NCBI GenBank assembly: GCA_030837785.1
Contig: JAUQYA010000036.1
Coordinates: 1-13,376, forward strand
Direction: 5' to 3'
Source of the DNA: Albidovulum sp.
Lineage (GTDB): Bacteria; Pseudomonadota; Alphaproteobacteria; Rhodobacterales; Rhodobacteraceae
Length of the DNA stretch: 13,376 nt
The notes beneath the pieces were generated by a model. The model made no database searches. It saw nothing but the letters and a program-made list of their open reading frames with translations, and was not told the DNA's origin. Of the stretch, positions 1 to 7,784 are shown piece by piece. A program made the position numbers and the translations under genes. Numbering within the stretch: position 1 is the first letter of the stretch; each line of letters opens with the position of its first letter.

Positions 1-55
1 AGTTCTTGATCTGCTCCTTGAGGATCGCAGAGATCTCGGCTGCCTGGATTCCCAT
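1..55 (-). CDS. atpA: ATP synthase F1 subunit alpha, N-terminal fragment
   Basis: Only the first 18 codons are in the window; the gene runs off the left edge. The visible N-terminus, MGIQAAEISAILKEQIKN, is the usual start of alphaproteobacterial F1 alpha, the non-catalytic nucleotide-binding subunit of the ATP synthase. Its ATG (55-53) shares one base with the TAA stop of atpH, forming TAATG, so translation of the two is probably coupled. The order atpH-atpA is the standard one for the F1 operon (atpHAGDC). Identification rests on the short N-terminus plus the context. Confidence 0.9.
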   Translation of the reverse strand, partial: MGIQAAEISAILKEQIKN

Positions 56-615
56 TATCCGACCTCTTTCATGGCATTCTGGAGGGAAGCGAGCTTCGAG
101 CGGATCGAGGTGTCGATCATCTTCGAGCCCACCTTGACGATAAGTCCGCCGATGAGGCTGTCATCGACGGTGGTGTTGAGCTTGACGGTCTTGCCGACCG
201 ATTTCGTGAGCGAGGCGGCAAGCTTTTCGGCCTGCGTCCTGGTCAGTTCGGCCGCGGCGGTCACCTCGGCGGTGACTTCGCCCTTTTCCTCGGCGATCAT
301 GTCGCCAACCGCCGACAGAAGTTGCGGCAGCACGAAAAGGCGCCGGTTCGCGGCCATCAGCGAAAGCGTGTTGGCGACCGTGGACGACAGGCCCATCTTC
401 GCGGCGATGGCGGCCACAGCGCGGCCCTGCTCGTCGCGCGAGAAGACCGGCGAGGCGATCAGGCCGCGCAGGTCGGCACTGTCCTTCAGCGCCTGTCCCA
501 GCGCCGCGACATCGGCCTCCAGCGCGGCAAGGCCCTTGGCCTCCTTCGCCAGTTCAAACACGGCCGTCGCATAGCGCCCGGCAATCCCTGCGGAAATCGA
601 AGCTGGTTCGGACAC
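55..615 (-). CDS. atpH: ATP synthase F1 subunit delta
   Basis: This subunit is the stator link between the F1 head (alpha N-terminus) and the b/b' stalk of the ATP synthase at the inner membrane. The predicted protein is 186 aa, the normal length. The helical N-terminal domain (about residues 10-110, with RYATAVFELAKEA near residue 14) is followed by the C-terminal hallmark DDSLIGGLIVKVGSKMID at about 151-168 and a terminal SKLASLQNAMKEVG. The reading frame stays open to 792, but residues before VSEPASIS do not resemble the family. I chose the GTG at 615-613 because GGAAGGG sits about 6 bases upstream; another GTG at 621 is too close to that site. First gene of the atp operon in this window, with a one-base overlap with atpA. 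Confidence 0.95.
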   Translation of the reverse strand: MSEPASISAGIAGRYATAVFELAKEAKGLAALEADVAALGQALKDSADLRGLIASPVFSRDEQGRAVAAIAAKMGLSSTVANTLSLMAANRRLFVLPQLLSAVGDMIAEEKGEVTAEVTAAAELTRTQAEKLAASLTKSVGKTVKLNTTVDDSLIGGLIVKVGSKMIDTSIRSKLASLQNAMKEVG

Positions 616-635
616 GTCCACCCTTCCGATTGTTC
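607..635 (-). promoter_or_regulatory. atpH: Ribosome binding site deciding the atpH GTG start
   Basis: On the minus strand the bases ahead of the GTG at 615 read CGGAAGGGTGGAC, giving a purine-rich Shine-Dalgarno about 6 bases from the start. For the in-frame GTG at 621 the same GGAAGG would touch the start codon. This favours the 186-aa product. Confidence 0.6.
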
Positions 636-722
636 TGTCCCCTAGCCCCCGGTCCCGCTCTTGCGTTCTGGTCAGGGGCCACCCGTGGCATGCGCGCGGG
701 CGCACAACCGAAGGTCGGCGCG

Positions 723-751
723 GGTGTAGCAGAGCAGGCAAGGCCCCGCAA
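723..751 (-). promoter_or_regulatory. Candidate promoter for the atp operon
   Basis: On the minus strand TTGCGG (751-746) and TACACC (728-723) are separated by 17 bases, about 110 bases ahead of the atpH start. TTGCGG is a fair -35 element; TACACC is a weak -10. This is the best sigma-70-like pair I see in the 616-897 gap, which otherwise has no recognisable gene on either strand. A promoter must lie hereabouts if atpH is the first gene of the operon. Confidence 0.3.
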
Positions 752-833
752 CCGCCTTGGTGAACCTTCTTCCAGCGGGGAAATCGTGCCATTTCATGGG
801 CTTCTGCGAAGCGCGGCGCGGCGCCGCATTTCC

Positions 834-896
834 CGCGCCGGGGTTTGGGCGCAAACAGTCGCCCCGGCGCGCAGAATCTGCCTCACGAAGTCGTGA
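834..896 (-). terminator. Possible terminator / strong stem-loops after the methyltransferase gene
   Basis: A perfect 10-base inverted repeat, CGCGCCGGGG (834-843) and CCCCGGCGCG (862-871), encloses an 18-base loop that itself holds TTTG/CAAA. Closer to the methyltransferase stop is the palindrome TCACGAAGTCGTGA (883-896). Neither structure has a T-run in either direction, so classical intrinsic termination is not supported. The position between the end of one minus-strand gene and the atp operon makes a termination or transcript-end role plausible. Confidence 0.4.
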
Positions 897-897
897 A

Positions 898-1644
898 TCA
901 CGCGGGCTCGGGCGCCGGCTTCGGCAGACCTTCGAGAACGCGCAGCGGCTTGCGGACGGCGGCGGCCAGGCCGGGGCGCTGCGGCGCATGGACGTGCTTG
1001 GACACCTCGAGCATCAGCACGCCCCCCGCCAGGACCGACGAGACGCGGTGCCCGAACCGCTCCCAGGCCGGCGCGGTCCTGAGCCAGAACCGGCGCGAGC
1101 TGGGTGGGGCGAAGAGCGCGGAAAGCTGGCGCTCGGCGGCGAAGGAATGACGGCGGAGCTGGGCGTCGAGCTGGCGCATCGAATAGGGCCGGCCATAGCC
1201 GAAGGGCGTGGCGTCGGAGCGCGACCAGAGGCCGGAACGGTTCGGCACGACGAAGAGCGCGCGGCCGCCCGGGCCGAGCACGCGCCAGCATTCGTCAAGC
1301 AGCGCGGTCGGATTCTCGGAAGTCTCGAGCCCGTGGAGGACGACGAGACGGTCGACCATGCCGGTCTCGATCGGCCACTGCGTCTCCTCGCAAAGGACCG
1401 AGACATTGTCCATGCCGGCGGGCCAGGGCATCACCCCCTGCGGCCCGGGCATCAGCCCGATCACGCGGCGTGCCGGATCGAGATAGGGCCTGAGGAGCGG
1501 CACCGCGAAGCCGAAGCCGGCGACGGTCTCGCCCTTGGCGGGCGGCCAGAGGGCGGTGACCTTGTCGCGGATCGCCTTCTGGGCGACGCGGCCGAGCTGC
1601 GTGCGGTAGTAGAAGTTCCGCAGGTCGAGAACGTCGAGATACAT
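898..1644 (-). CDS. Class I SAM-dependent methyltransferase-like protein
   Basis: A predicted 248-aa soluble protein resembling type-11 (class I, Rossmann-like) methyltransferases; no substrate can be read from the sequence. The motif I region is degenerate: VAGFGFAVPLL (41-51) replaces the usual acidic-G-x-G-x-G. Later elements fit better: MVDRLVVLHGLE (96-107), and ALLDECWRVLGPGGRALFVVPN (114-135), the typical post-motif segment with LxPGG. The ATG at 1644 is the first in frame and the best match to the family N-terminus; its Shine-Dalgarno (AAGGA) is rather distant. It is divergent from gloB across 63 bases. E. coli gloB is also divergent from a putative methyltransferase gene (yafS), so a functional link is possible but not shown. 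Fold confident, activity uncertain. Confidence 0.8.
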   Translation of the reverse strand: MYLDVLDLRNFYYRTQLGRVAQKAIRDKVTALWPPAKGETVAGFGFAVPLLRPYLDPARRVIGLMPGPQGVMPWPAGMDNVSVLCEETQWPIETGMVDRLVVLHGLETSENPTALLDECWRVLGPGGRALFVVPNRSGLWSRSDATPFGYGRPYSMRQLDAQLRRHSFAAERQLSALFAPPSSRRFWLRTAPAWERFGHRVSSVLAGGVLMLEVSKHVHAPQRPGLAAAVRKPLRVLEGLPKPAPEPA

Positions 1645-1661
1645 TGCGCGCGCAGGCGTCC

Positions 1662-1690
1662 TTGGGCAAAGTCAGGCGCCAGCATACGGA
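1662..1690 (+). promoter_or_regulatory. Weak candidate gloB promoter in the divergent gap
   Basis: The 63 bases 1645-1707 between the divergent methyltransferase and gloB genes must hold both promoters unless one lies inside a gene. On the plus strand TTGGGC (1662-1667) is followed 17 bases later by TACGGA (1685-1690), a poor match to sigma-70 elements. Listed only as the best pair seen. Confidence 0.2.
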
Positions 1691-1707
1691 AACGGACGCG
1701 AATTGCC

Positions 1708-2475
1708 ATGCCGCTCGAAATCGTCACCGTCCCCTGCCTGAAGGACAACTACGCCTTCCTCGCGCACGACGCGGCCACCGGCGCCACCGCGGTGGTCGAC
1801 GTACCGGCGGCGGCACCGATCCTGAATGCGCTGGCCCGCCAGGGCTGGAAGGCCAGCCACATCCTGATCACCCACCACCACGACGACCACATCGCCGGGC
1901 TGAAGGCGCTGGCTGCCGCCACCGGCGCGCGCGTGATCGGCGCGGCCGCCGATGCCCACCGCCTGCCGCGCCTCGACGAGACGGTGGCCGAAGGCGATAC
2001 CATCCGCCTCGGCATGGAGGAGGGAAAGGTGATCGACGTCTCGGGCCACACCGTCGGCCATGTCGCCTACCACTTCCCCGGATCGGCCGCGGTCTTCACC
2101 GGCGACAGCCTGATGGCGCTCGGCTGCGGGCGGGTGTTCGAGGGCACGATGGCGCAGATGTGGGCCTCGCTCTCGAAGCTGGCGGCACTGCCCGCCGACA
2201 CGCTGGTCTGTTCGGGCCACGAATACACCCAGGCGAACGCCCGCTTCGCGCTGACGATCGAACCCGGCAACGCCGCCCTCCAGGCGCGCGCCGAGGCCAT
2301 CGCCCGGGCCCGGGCCGCGGGGCTGCCGACGGTGCCCTCGCGCCTGGCCGAGGAACTTGCGACCAACCCGTTCCTGCGCGCCGGCCGGCCCGAGGTCAGG
2401 CGCGCGATGGGGCTCGAGGGCGCCTCCGACGCCGAGGTCTTCGCCGCGATCCGGCAGGCCAAGGACCGCTTCTGA
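1708..2475 (+). CDS. gloB: Hydroxyacylglutathione hydrolase (glyoxalase II)
   Basis: This enzyme hydrolyses S-lactoylglutathione to D-lactate and glutathione, the second step of cytosolic methylglyoxal detoxification. The predicted protein is 255 aa, the usual length. The metallo-beta-lactamase fold is clear: THHHDDH at 55-61 supplies the binuclear metal ligands (H56, H58, D60, H61), with H114 in SGHTVGH, D133 in TGDSLMALGCGR and H171 in CSGHEYT. The C-terminal glyoxalase II domain carries N-x-x-N-R-like segments and EELATNPFLR, which normally bind the glutathione moiety. The frame is open far upstream, but that part is antisense to the methyltransferase; MPLEIVTVPCLKDNYAF is the standard N-terminus, fixing the ATG at 1708. 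Transcribed toward clpA, but with a 268-base gap. Confidence 0.96.
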   Translation: MPLEIVTVPCLKDNYAFLAHDAATGATAVVDVPAAAPILNALARQGWKASHILITHHHDDHIAGLKALAAATGARVIGAAADAHRLPRLDETVAEGDTIRLGMEEGKVIDVSGHTVGHVAYHFPGSAAVFTGDSLMALGCGRVFEGTMAQMWASLSKLAALPADTLVCSGHEYTQANARFALTIEPGNAALQARAEAIARARAAGLPTVPSRLAEELATNPFLRAGRPEVRRAMGLEGASDAEVFAAIRQAKDRF

Positions 2476-2487
2476 CCCCGGGCCCCG

Positions 2488-2566
2488 GCGCTGCCCTTGA
2501 CGGACGGGGGGCGGCGCTCCATCTGATGCACCGAGGCAGGGACGTTGCGCGCCCTGTCAGGTTTTC
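2488..2566 (+). terminator. Possible weak terminator region after gloB
   Basis: Two stem-loops follow gloB. GCGCTGCCC (2488-2496) pairs with GGGCGGCGC (2509-2517), nine pairs including one G-U, but with no T-run. CAGGG (2537-2541) pairs with CCCTG (2552-2556) and is followed by TCAGGTTTTC, a short T-stretch a few bases too far away. Either could end gloB transcription inefficiently. Confidence 0.3.
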
Positions 2567-2608
2567 AACATCCCTCCCGCCCGGCAGCCCAACCGATCAC
2601 ATTTTGTG

Positions 2609-2626
2609 CCAAAGGCGAAGCCTTGG
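2609..2626 (+). other. Short hairpin in the gloB-clpA gap
   Basis: CCAAAGGC-GAA-GCCTTGG forms a seven-pair stem with one bulged A. It lies in the AT-richer part of the 2476-2743 gap and could be an operator-like dyad or a transcript structure; no function is assigned. I see no gene in this 268-base gap. Confidence 0.3.
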
Positions 2627-2647
2627 CCGAAATGTTCCAGAAAACAC

Positions 2648-2679
2648 TTGAAGCTGCCCGATTTCCACCGAAGTTTAAA
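2648..2679 (+). promoter_or_regulatory. Candidate clpA promoter region
   Basis: TTGAAG (2648-2653) and TTTAAA (2674-2679) are the most promoter-like hexamers before clpA, but their 20-base spacing is longer than the sigma-70 optimum. CTTGAA also recalls the -35 half of heat-shock (RpoH) promoters, but no CCCCAT-type -10 lies at the right distance. This stretch is AT-richer than its surroundings. Promoter location is plausible; the sigma factor is not decided. Confidence 0.3.
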
Positions 2680-2692
2680 GGTATGAGGCGAT

Positions 2693-2723
2693 GGTAGGCC
2701 TCGGGCCTTGTGCCCGGCCTGCC
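2693..2723 (+). promoter_or_regulatory. Leader hairpin just ahead of the clpA ribosome binding site
   Basis: GGTAGGCC (2693-2700) pairs with GGCCTGCC (2716-2723), eight pairs with one G-U. After a two-base bulge GGGC (2703-2706) pairs with GCCC (2712-2715) around a CTTGT loop. The structure ends about four bases before AGGAAAGGAG (2727-2736), the clpA Shine-Dalgarno. It may stabilise the mRNA or tune translation; this is seen in sequence only. Confidence 0.45.
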
Positions 2724-2743
2724 GACAGGAAAGGAGCACGAAG

Positions 2744-5065
<2,322 letters not shown>

Positions 5066-5082
5066 CCCAGGCAACGGCATAG

Positions 5083-5120
5083 GAACGGCCCGCCCTGACG
5101 GCGGGCCGTTCTGGTTTTCC
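5083..5120 (+). terminator. Intrinsic (rho-independent) terminator of clpA
   Basis: GAACGGCCCGCC (5083-5094) and GGCGGGCCGTTC (5100-5111) form a perfect 12-base stem with a CTGAC loop, followed by TGGTTTTCC. It lies 17 bases after the clpA stop. The T-run is short and interrupted, but the stem is very stable and the position ideal. Confidence 0.88.
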
Positions 5121-5130
5121 ATCGCGGGAA

Positions 5131-5169
5131 CCTTTCCGGACCGGAGGGCTTCCTTCCGGAGTGGAAAGG
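5131..5169 (+). promoter_or_regulatory. Hairpin covering the Shine-Dalgarno of the DUF6766-like gene
   Basis: CCTTTCC (5131-5137) pairs with GGAAAGG (5163-5169). After a 3x3 internal loop CCGGAGGG (5141-5148) pairs with CCTTCCGG (5152-5159), eight pairs with one G-U, around a three-base loop. The 3' arm is part of GGAAAGGAG, the ribosome binding site for the ATG at 5179, so folding would hide it. Regulation of translation is inferred from position. Confidence 0.45.
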
Positions 5170-5178
5170 AGATCAGCC

Positions 5179-5592
5179 ATGTCCCATTCGCTTACCCACG
5201 CGGGGTCGGAATCGCTCGGTTCCGCCTCACGCGTCCGGCGCTACGGCTATACCTACGTCACCGCGATCCTCTTTCTCGTCGCGCTCGCCGGCCACTGGTG
5301 GCTGGGGTGGCGCGCCTATCTGGCCGACCAGGCAGAGCACGGCGCGGCGGCGCAGGCGGCCGATTTCATCGTCCTCACCGGCCGCGACACGCTGGAGAAC
5401 TGGCAGTCCGAATTCCTGCAACTGATCTGGCAGCTGGCGGGCCTCGCCTATCTGCTGCATGTCGGCTCCCCCCAGTCGCGCGAGGGCAACGAGCGGCTGG
5501 AGGCGAAGATCGACGCGCTTCTGCGCGCGGTGGACGGCGACGCCGAGGCGAAGATCCGCGCGCTCGACGCGATCTACGACCGCAACGACTGA
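5179..5592 (+). CDS. Small integral membrane protein, DUF6766-like
   Basis: A predicted 137-aa protein of unknown function that resembles the DUF6766 family in overall pattern. A hydrophobic segment lies at about residues 25-45 (YVTAILFLVALAGHWWLGW). A central E-N-W-x-S-E-F-L-Q motif (73-81), which I recall as characteristic of the family, leads into a second membrane helix at about 80-96. The C-terminal 35 residues are charged and helical (ERLEAKIDALL onward) and probably cytoplasmic. I chose the ATG at 5179 over a GTG at 5161 because GGAAAGGAG sits seven to eight bases ahead of it. It follows the clpA terminator with only about 60 bases for a promoter, so it may depend on read-through or a promoter overlapping the terminator. 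Convergent with the NTF2-like gene, 17 bases apart. Confidence 0.85.
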   Translation: MSHSLTHAGSESLGSASRVRRYGYTYVTAILFLVALAGHWWLGWRAYLADQAEHGAAAQAADFIVLTGRDTLENWQSEFLQLIWQLAGLAYLLHVGSPQSREGNERLEAKIDALLRAVDGDAEAKIRALDAIYDRND

Positions 5593-5609
5593 CCGACACA
5601 CCTTCAGGC

Positions 5610-5996
5610 TCAGGGCAGCGCCCGGCCGTCGGCCGGCGTGTCCTGGCTGAAGACATTGGCCCAGCCGACCGCCGTCCGGCGCCAGACCGACGAGACATAC
5701 ATGGCCTCTCGGGCGGTGTGCCCGACGCGGCGATATTCCGCCCGATAGGCAAGCAGCGCGTGATCGCTGCCAAGTGCCACCAGACGCGGCTCCGACAGCC
5801 GGAACTCCAGAACCGTCGGCCCGCCGGCAAGCTGGGCGACATGTGCGTCGCGCCCGGCGAAACCGTCGGGATAGACGCCGAGGAAATCCGCCGCCAGCAA
5901 GGCGCGGTCGGCCGCGGGATCGCCCGCGACAAGCGCCTGCCATACCCCCGTCTCGAGGGCGAGAAGCTCGGCAAGGCGCGCTGCCGGATCAGGCAT
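5610..5996 (-). CDS. NTF2-like / DUF4440 (SnoaL-like) family protein
   Basis: A predicted 128-aa soluble protein with the pattern of the NTF2-like superfamily, DUF4440 type. An N-terminal helix (LAELLALETGVWQALVAGD, 8-26) and a short helix plus ADFLGVYPDGFAGRD (37-50) precede a curved sheet of alternating strands: FRLSEPRLVAL, HALLAYRAEYRR and EAMYVSSVWRRTAVGW. Such domains are small-molecule binders, dimerisation modules or ketosteroid-isomerase-like enzymes; no catalytic residues can be assigned. No signal peptide is seen. The ATG at 5996 is preferred because GGAG lies eight bases upstream. A GTG at 6002 would overlap the TGA of the preceding stator-like gene as GTGA but has GGAG only two bases away. 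Either way it is the last gene of that unit and probably translationally coupled. Confidence 0.8.
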   Translation of the reverse strand: MPDPAARLAELLALETGVWQALVAGDPAADRALLAADFLGVYPDGFAGRDAHVAQLAGGPTVLEFRLSEPRLVALGSDHALLAYRAEYRRVGHTAREAMYVSSVWRRTAVGWANVFSQDTPADGRALP

Positions 5997-5998
5997 CC

Positions 5999-7783
5999 TC
6001 ACCGCTCCGTCAGCTTCAGCTCGATCCGCCGGTTCTGCGCGCGGGCCTCGGGCGTGTCGCCCGCCGCCACCGGGCGATATTCGCCAAAGCCGGTCGCCGC
6101 CATCCGGTCGGGCGGAAAGCCGAGGTCGTCCTGCATGTAACGCACGACTGACAGCGCGCGGGCCTGCGAAAGTTCCCAGTTATCGCGGAACGCGCCCTGA
6201 CCCGAGAGCGGCACGTTGTCGGTGTGGCCGTCCACCCGGATGATCCAGTCGATCTCGGGCGGGATCACGGCGGCCACCTCCTGCAACGTCTGCACCACCC
6301 CGGCGATCTGGCTCTTGCCCTCGGGGACGAGCGTGGCGGAGCCCGGCTCGAACAGCACTTCGGAGGAGAAGACGAAGCGGTCGCCCACCACACGCACGCC
6401 CTCGCGGCCCGCCAGCACCTCGGAAAGCTTGCCGAAGAATTCCGACCGGTAGCGGGCCAGTTCCTGCGTCTGTTCCTTGAGCGACTTCGCCTCTGCCTCC
6501 AGCCGCAGCCGCTCGGCCTCCTCGAGCGCGGCGCGGCGCTTTTCCTCGGCGGCGACGCGCGCCAGCGCCGAGTTGAGCTGACTGCCCAGCGCCTCGATCT
6601 GCACCTTCGCATCGGCATCCTTGGCCGCCGAGGCGTCGAGCAGGTCCTGCAAGGCGCCGAGTTGGCCCCTGAGTGCTGCCACCTGTTCGTTCAGAAGCGT
6701 GACCTTCCGCGCCGCGCTGGCCGAGGCCGCCTGCTCTTCGGCCAGCCGCGCGTTCGCCGTGGCCAGAAGCGTCCGCTGCCGCTCCGCCTCGCCAAGCGCG
6801 GTCTTCGACCGGTCCTCGGCGGCAAGCCGCGCGGCGAGCGCCGCCGCCAGCTCGTCCTCGATCGCCCTGCGGTCGGCGTCCGTCGCCGTCCGCGCCGCCT
6901 CGGCTGCGGCCCGCGCGGCGGCGAGTTCTTCCTTCGTCGAGGTCTCGGCCAGCAGCGCTGCGGCAAGCCGCGTGTCGATGTCCTTCCGCGCGGCCTCGGC
7001 GGCGGCGAGAAGCGTCAGGGTGTCCTCCGCGCGCTTGCGCTCGGCCTCCAGCGCCAGCGTCATCGCCGTCAGTTCGTCGCCGGCGGTCTTCAGCTTCTCG
7101 CGCAGCGCCTCGGCCGCCGCCGCATCGGCCAGCCTTGCGGCCTCGGCCTCGTCCAGCGCGGTGCCGGCCGCGGTCAGCGCCGCAGCGCCTTCGTCATTGC
7201 GGCGCCGAAGGTCGGCGATCAGCGCATCGAGCGCCTCGCGCCGGGCGGCGGCAAGCCGTGCCTCCTCGGCCTGCTGGTCGATCTCCTGCCGCGCCTTCGC
7301 CACGGCGAGGTTCAGCGCCTCCTCGGCCGACAGCAGCCGGTCGCGTTCCTCGCCGAGCGCCGCCGCCTCGCCCCGCGCCGCGTCGCGTTCGGCCAGCAGA
7401 GAGGCCACCTGCGCCTCGAAACCGGTGATCCGCGCCTCAGCATCGCCAAGCTCGGCGCTGCGCGCGTCGAGGCTGGCGGTCAGGTTGGCGATCAGCGTCG
7501 CCTGCCGTTCCGCCTCGGCCCGCGCGCCGGCAAGATCGGCGCCGAGCGATGCGGTGCGGCTGCGTTCCAGCCCCAGCGCATCGGCCAGCCCCGCGACCTG
7601 TTCGCCGAGCGCCTCCAGCTCGCTGCCCTGGGTGGTGATCTGTTCGCGAAGCACAAACTGGACGACCATGAAGATGGTCACGACGAAGGTCAGCACGAGG
7701 ATCAGCGTCGACAGCGCATCGACATAGCCCGGCCAGATGTTGGCGGCGAAGCGTTGCCCTCCCCTGCCCGACGACAGCGCCAT
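5999..7783 (-). CDS. MotB/OmpA-like peptidoglycan-binding protein with very long coiled coil
   Basis: The predicted protein is 594 aa. A short cytoplasmic N-terminus leads to one membrane helix (about 23-45), just before which WPGYVDALSTLI places D22 where MotB and ZorB carry the proton-binding aspartate. Residues 50-447 are Ala/Glu/Arg-rich heptad-like sequence, predicted coiled coil and, by MotB topology, periplasmic. The C-terminal OmpA-like domain (about 463-594) has FEPGSATL, VDGHTDNVP (517-525), the peptidoglycan-binding pattern N-x-x-L-S-x-x-R-A (535-543) and NRRIEL (584-589). It starts one base after the stop of the MotA/ExbB-like gene (TGAGATG), so the two are coupled and should form a proton-driven stator-like complex. 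The coiled coil is far longer than in MotB or TolR. Known in alphaproteobacteria as an uncharacterised peptidoglycan-binding protein; the physiological role is unknown. Confidence 0.88.
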   Translation of the reverse strand: MALSSGRGGQRFAANIWPGYVDALSTLILVLTFVVTIFMVVQFVLREQITTQGSELEALGEQVAGLADALGLERSRTASLGADLAGARAEAERQATLIANLTASLDARSAELGDAEARITGFEAQVASLLAERDAARGEAAALGEERDRLLSAEEALNLAVAKARQEIDQQAEEARLAAARREALDALIADLRRRNDEGAAALTAAGTALDEAEAARLADAAAAEALREKLKTAGDELTAMTLALEAERKRAEDTLTLLAAAEAARKDIDTRLAAALLAETSTKEELAAARAAAEAARTATDADRRAIEDELAAALAARLAAEDRSKTALGEAERQRTLLATANARLAEEQAASASAARKVTLLNEQVAALRGQLGALQDLLDASAAKDADAKVQIEALGSQLNSALARVAAEEKRRAALEEAERLRLEAEAKSLKEQTQELARYRSEFFGKLSEVLAGREGVRVVGDRFVFSSEVLFEPGSATLVPEGKSQIAGVVQTLQEVAAVIPPEIDWIIRVDGHTDNVPLSGQGAFRDNWELSQARALSVVRYMQDDLGFPPDRMAATGFGEYRPVAAGDTPEARAQNRRIELKLTER

Positions 7784-7784
7784 C

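Noticed and set aside
616..792. A 59-residue N-terminal extension of AtpH
   Set aside because: Arg/Pro-rich sequence unlike AtpH. The GTG at 615 has a ribosome binding site and gives the family length.
757..1707. An N-terminal extension of 317 codons on GloB
   Set aside because: It is antisense to the methyltransferase gene; GloB proteins begin at MPLEIVTVP, and the ATG at 1708 yields the normal 255 aa.
2648..2665. A heat-shock (RpoH) promoter for clpA from CTTGAA...CCCGAT
   Set aside because: The two elements are only about four bases apart, far below the spacing RpoH needs.
6621..7727. A 368-codon Ser/Ala-rich plus-strand frame
   Set aside because: Another complement of the coiled-coil coding region. 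Alternating Ser/Ala/Arg is what Ala/Glu codons give when read in reverse, so it is not evidence of a repeat protein.
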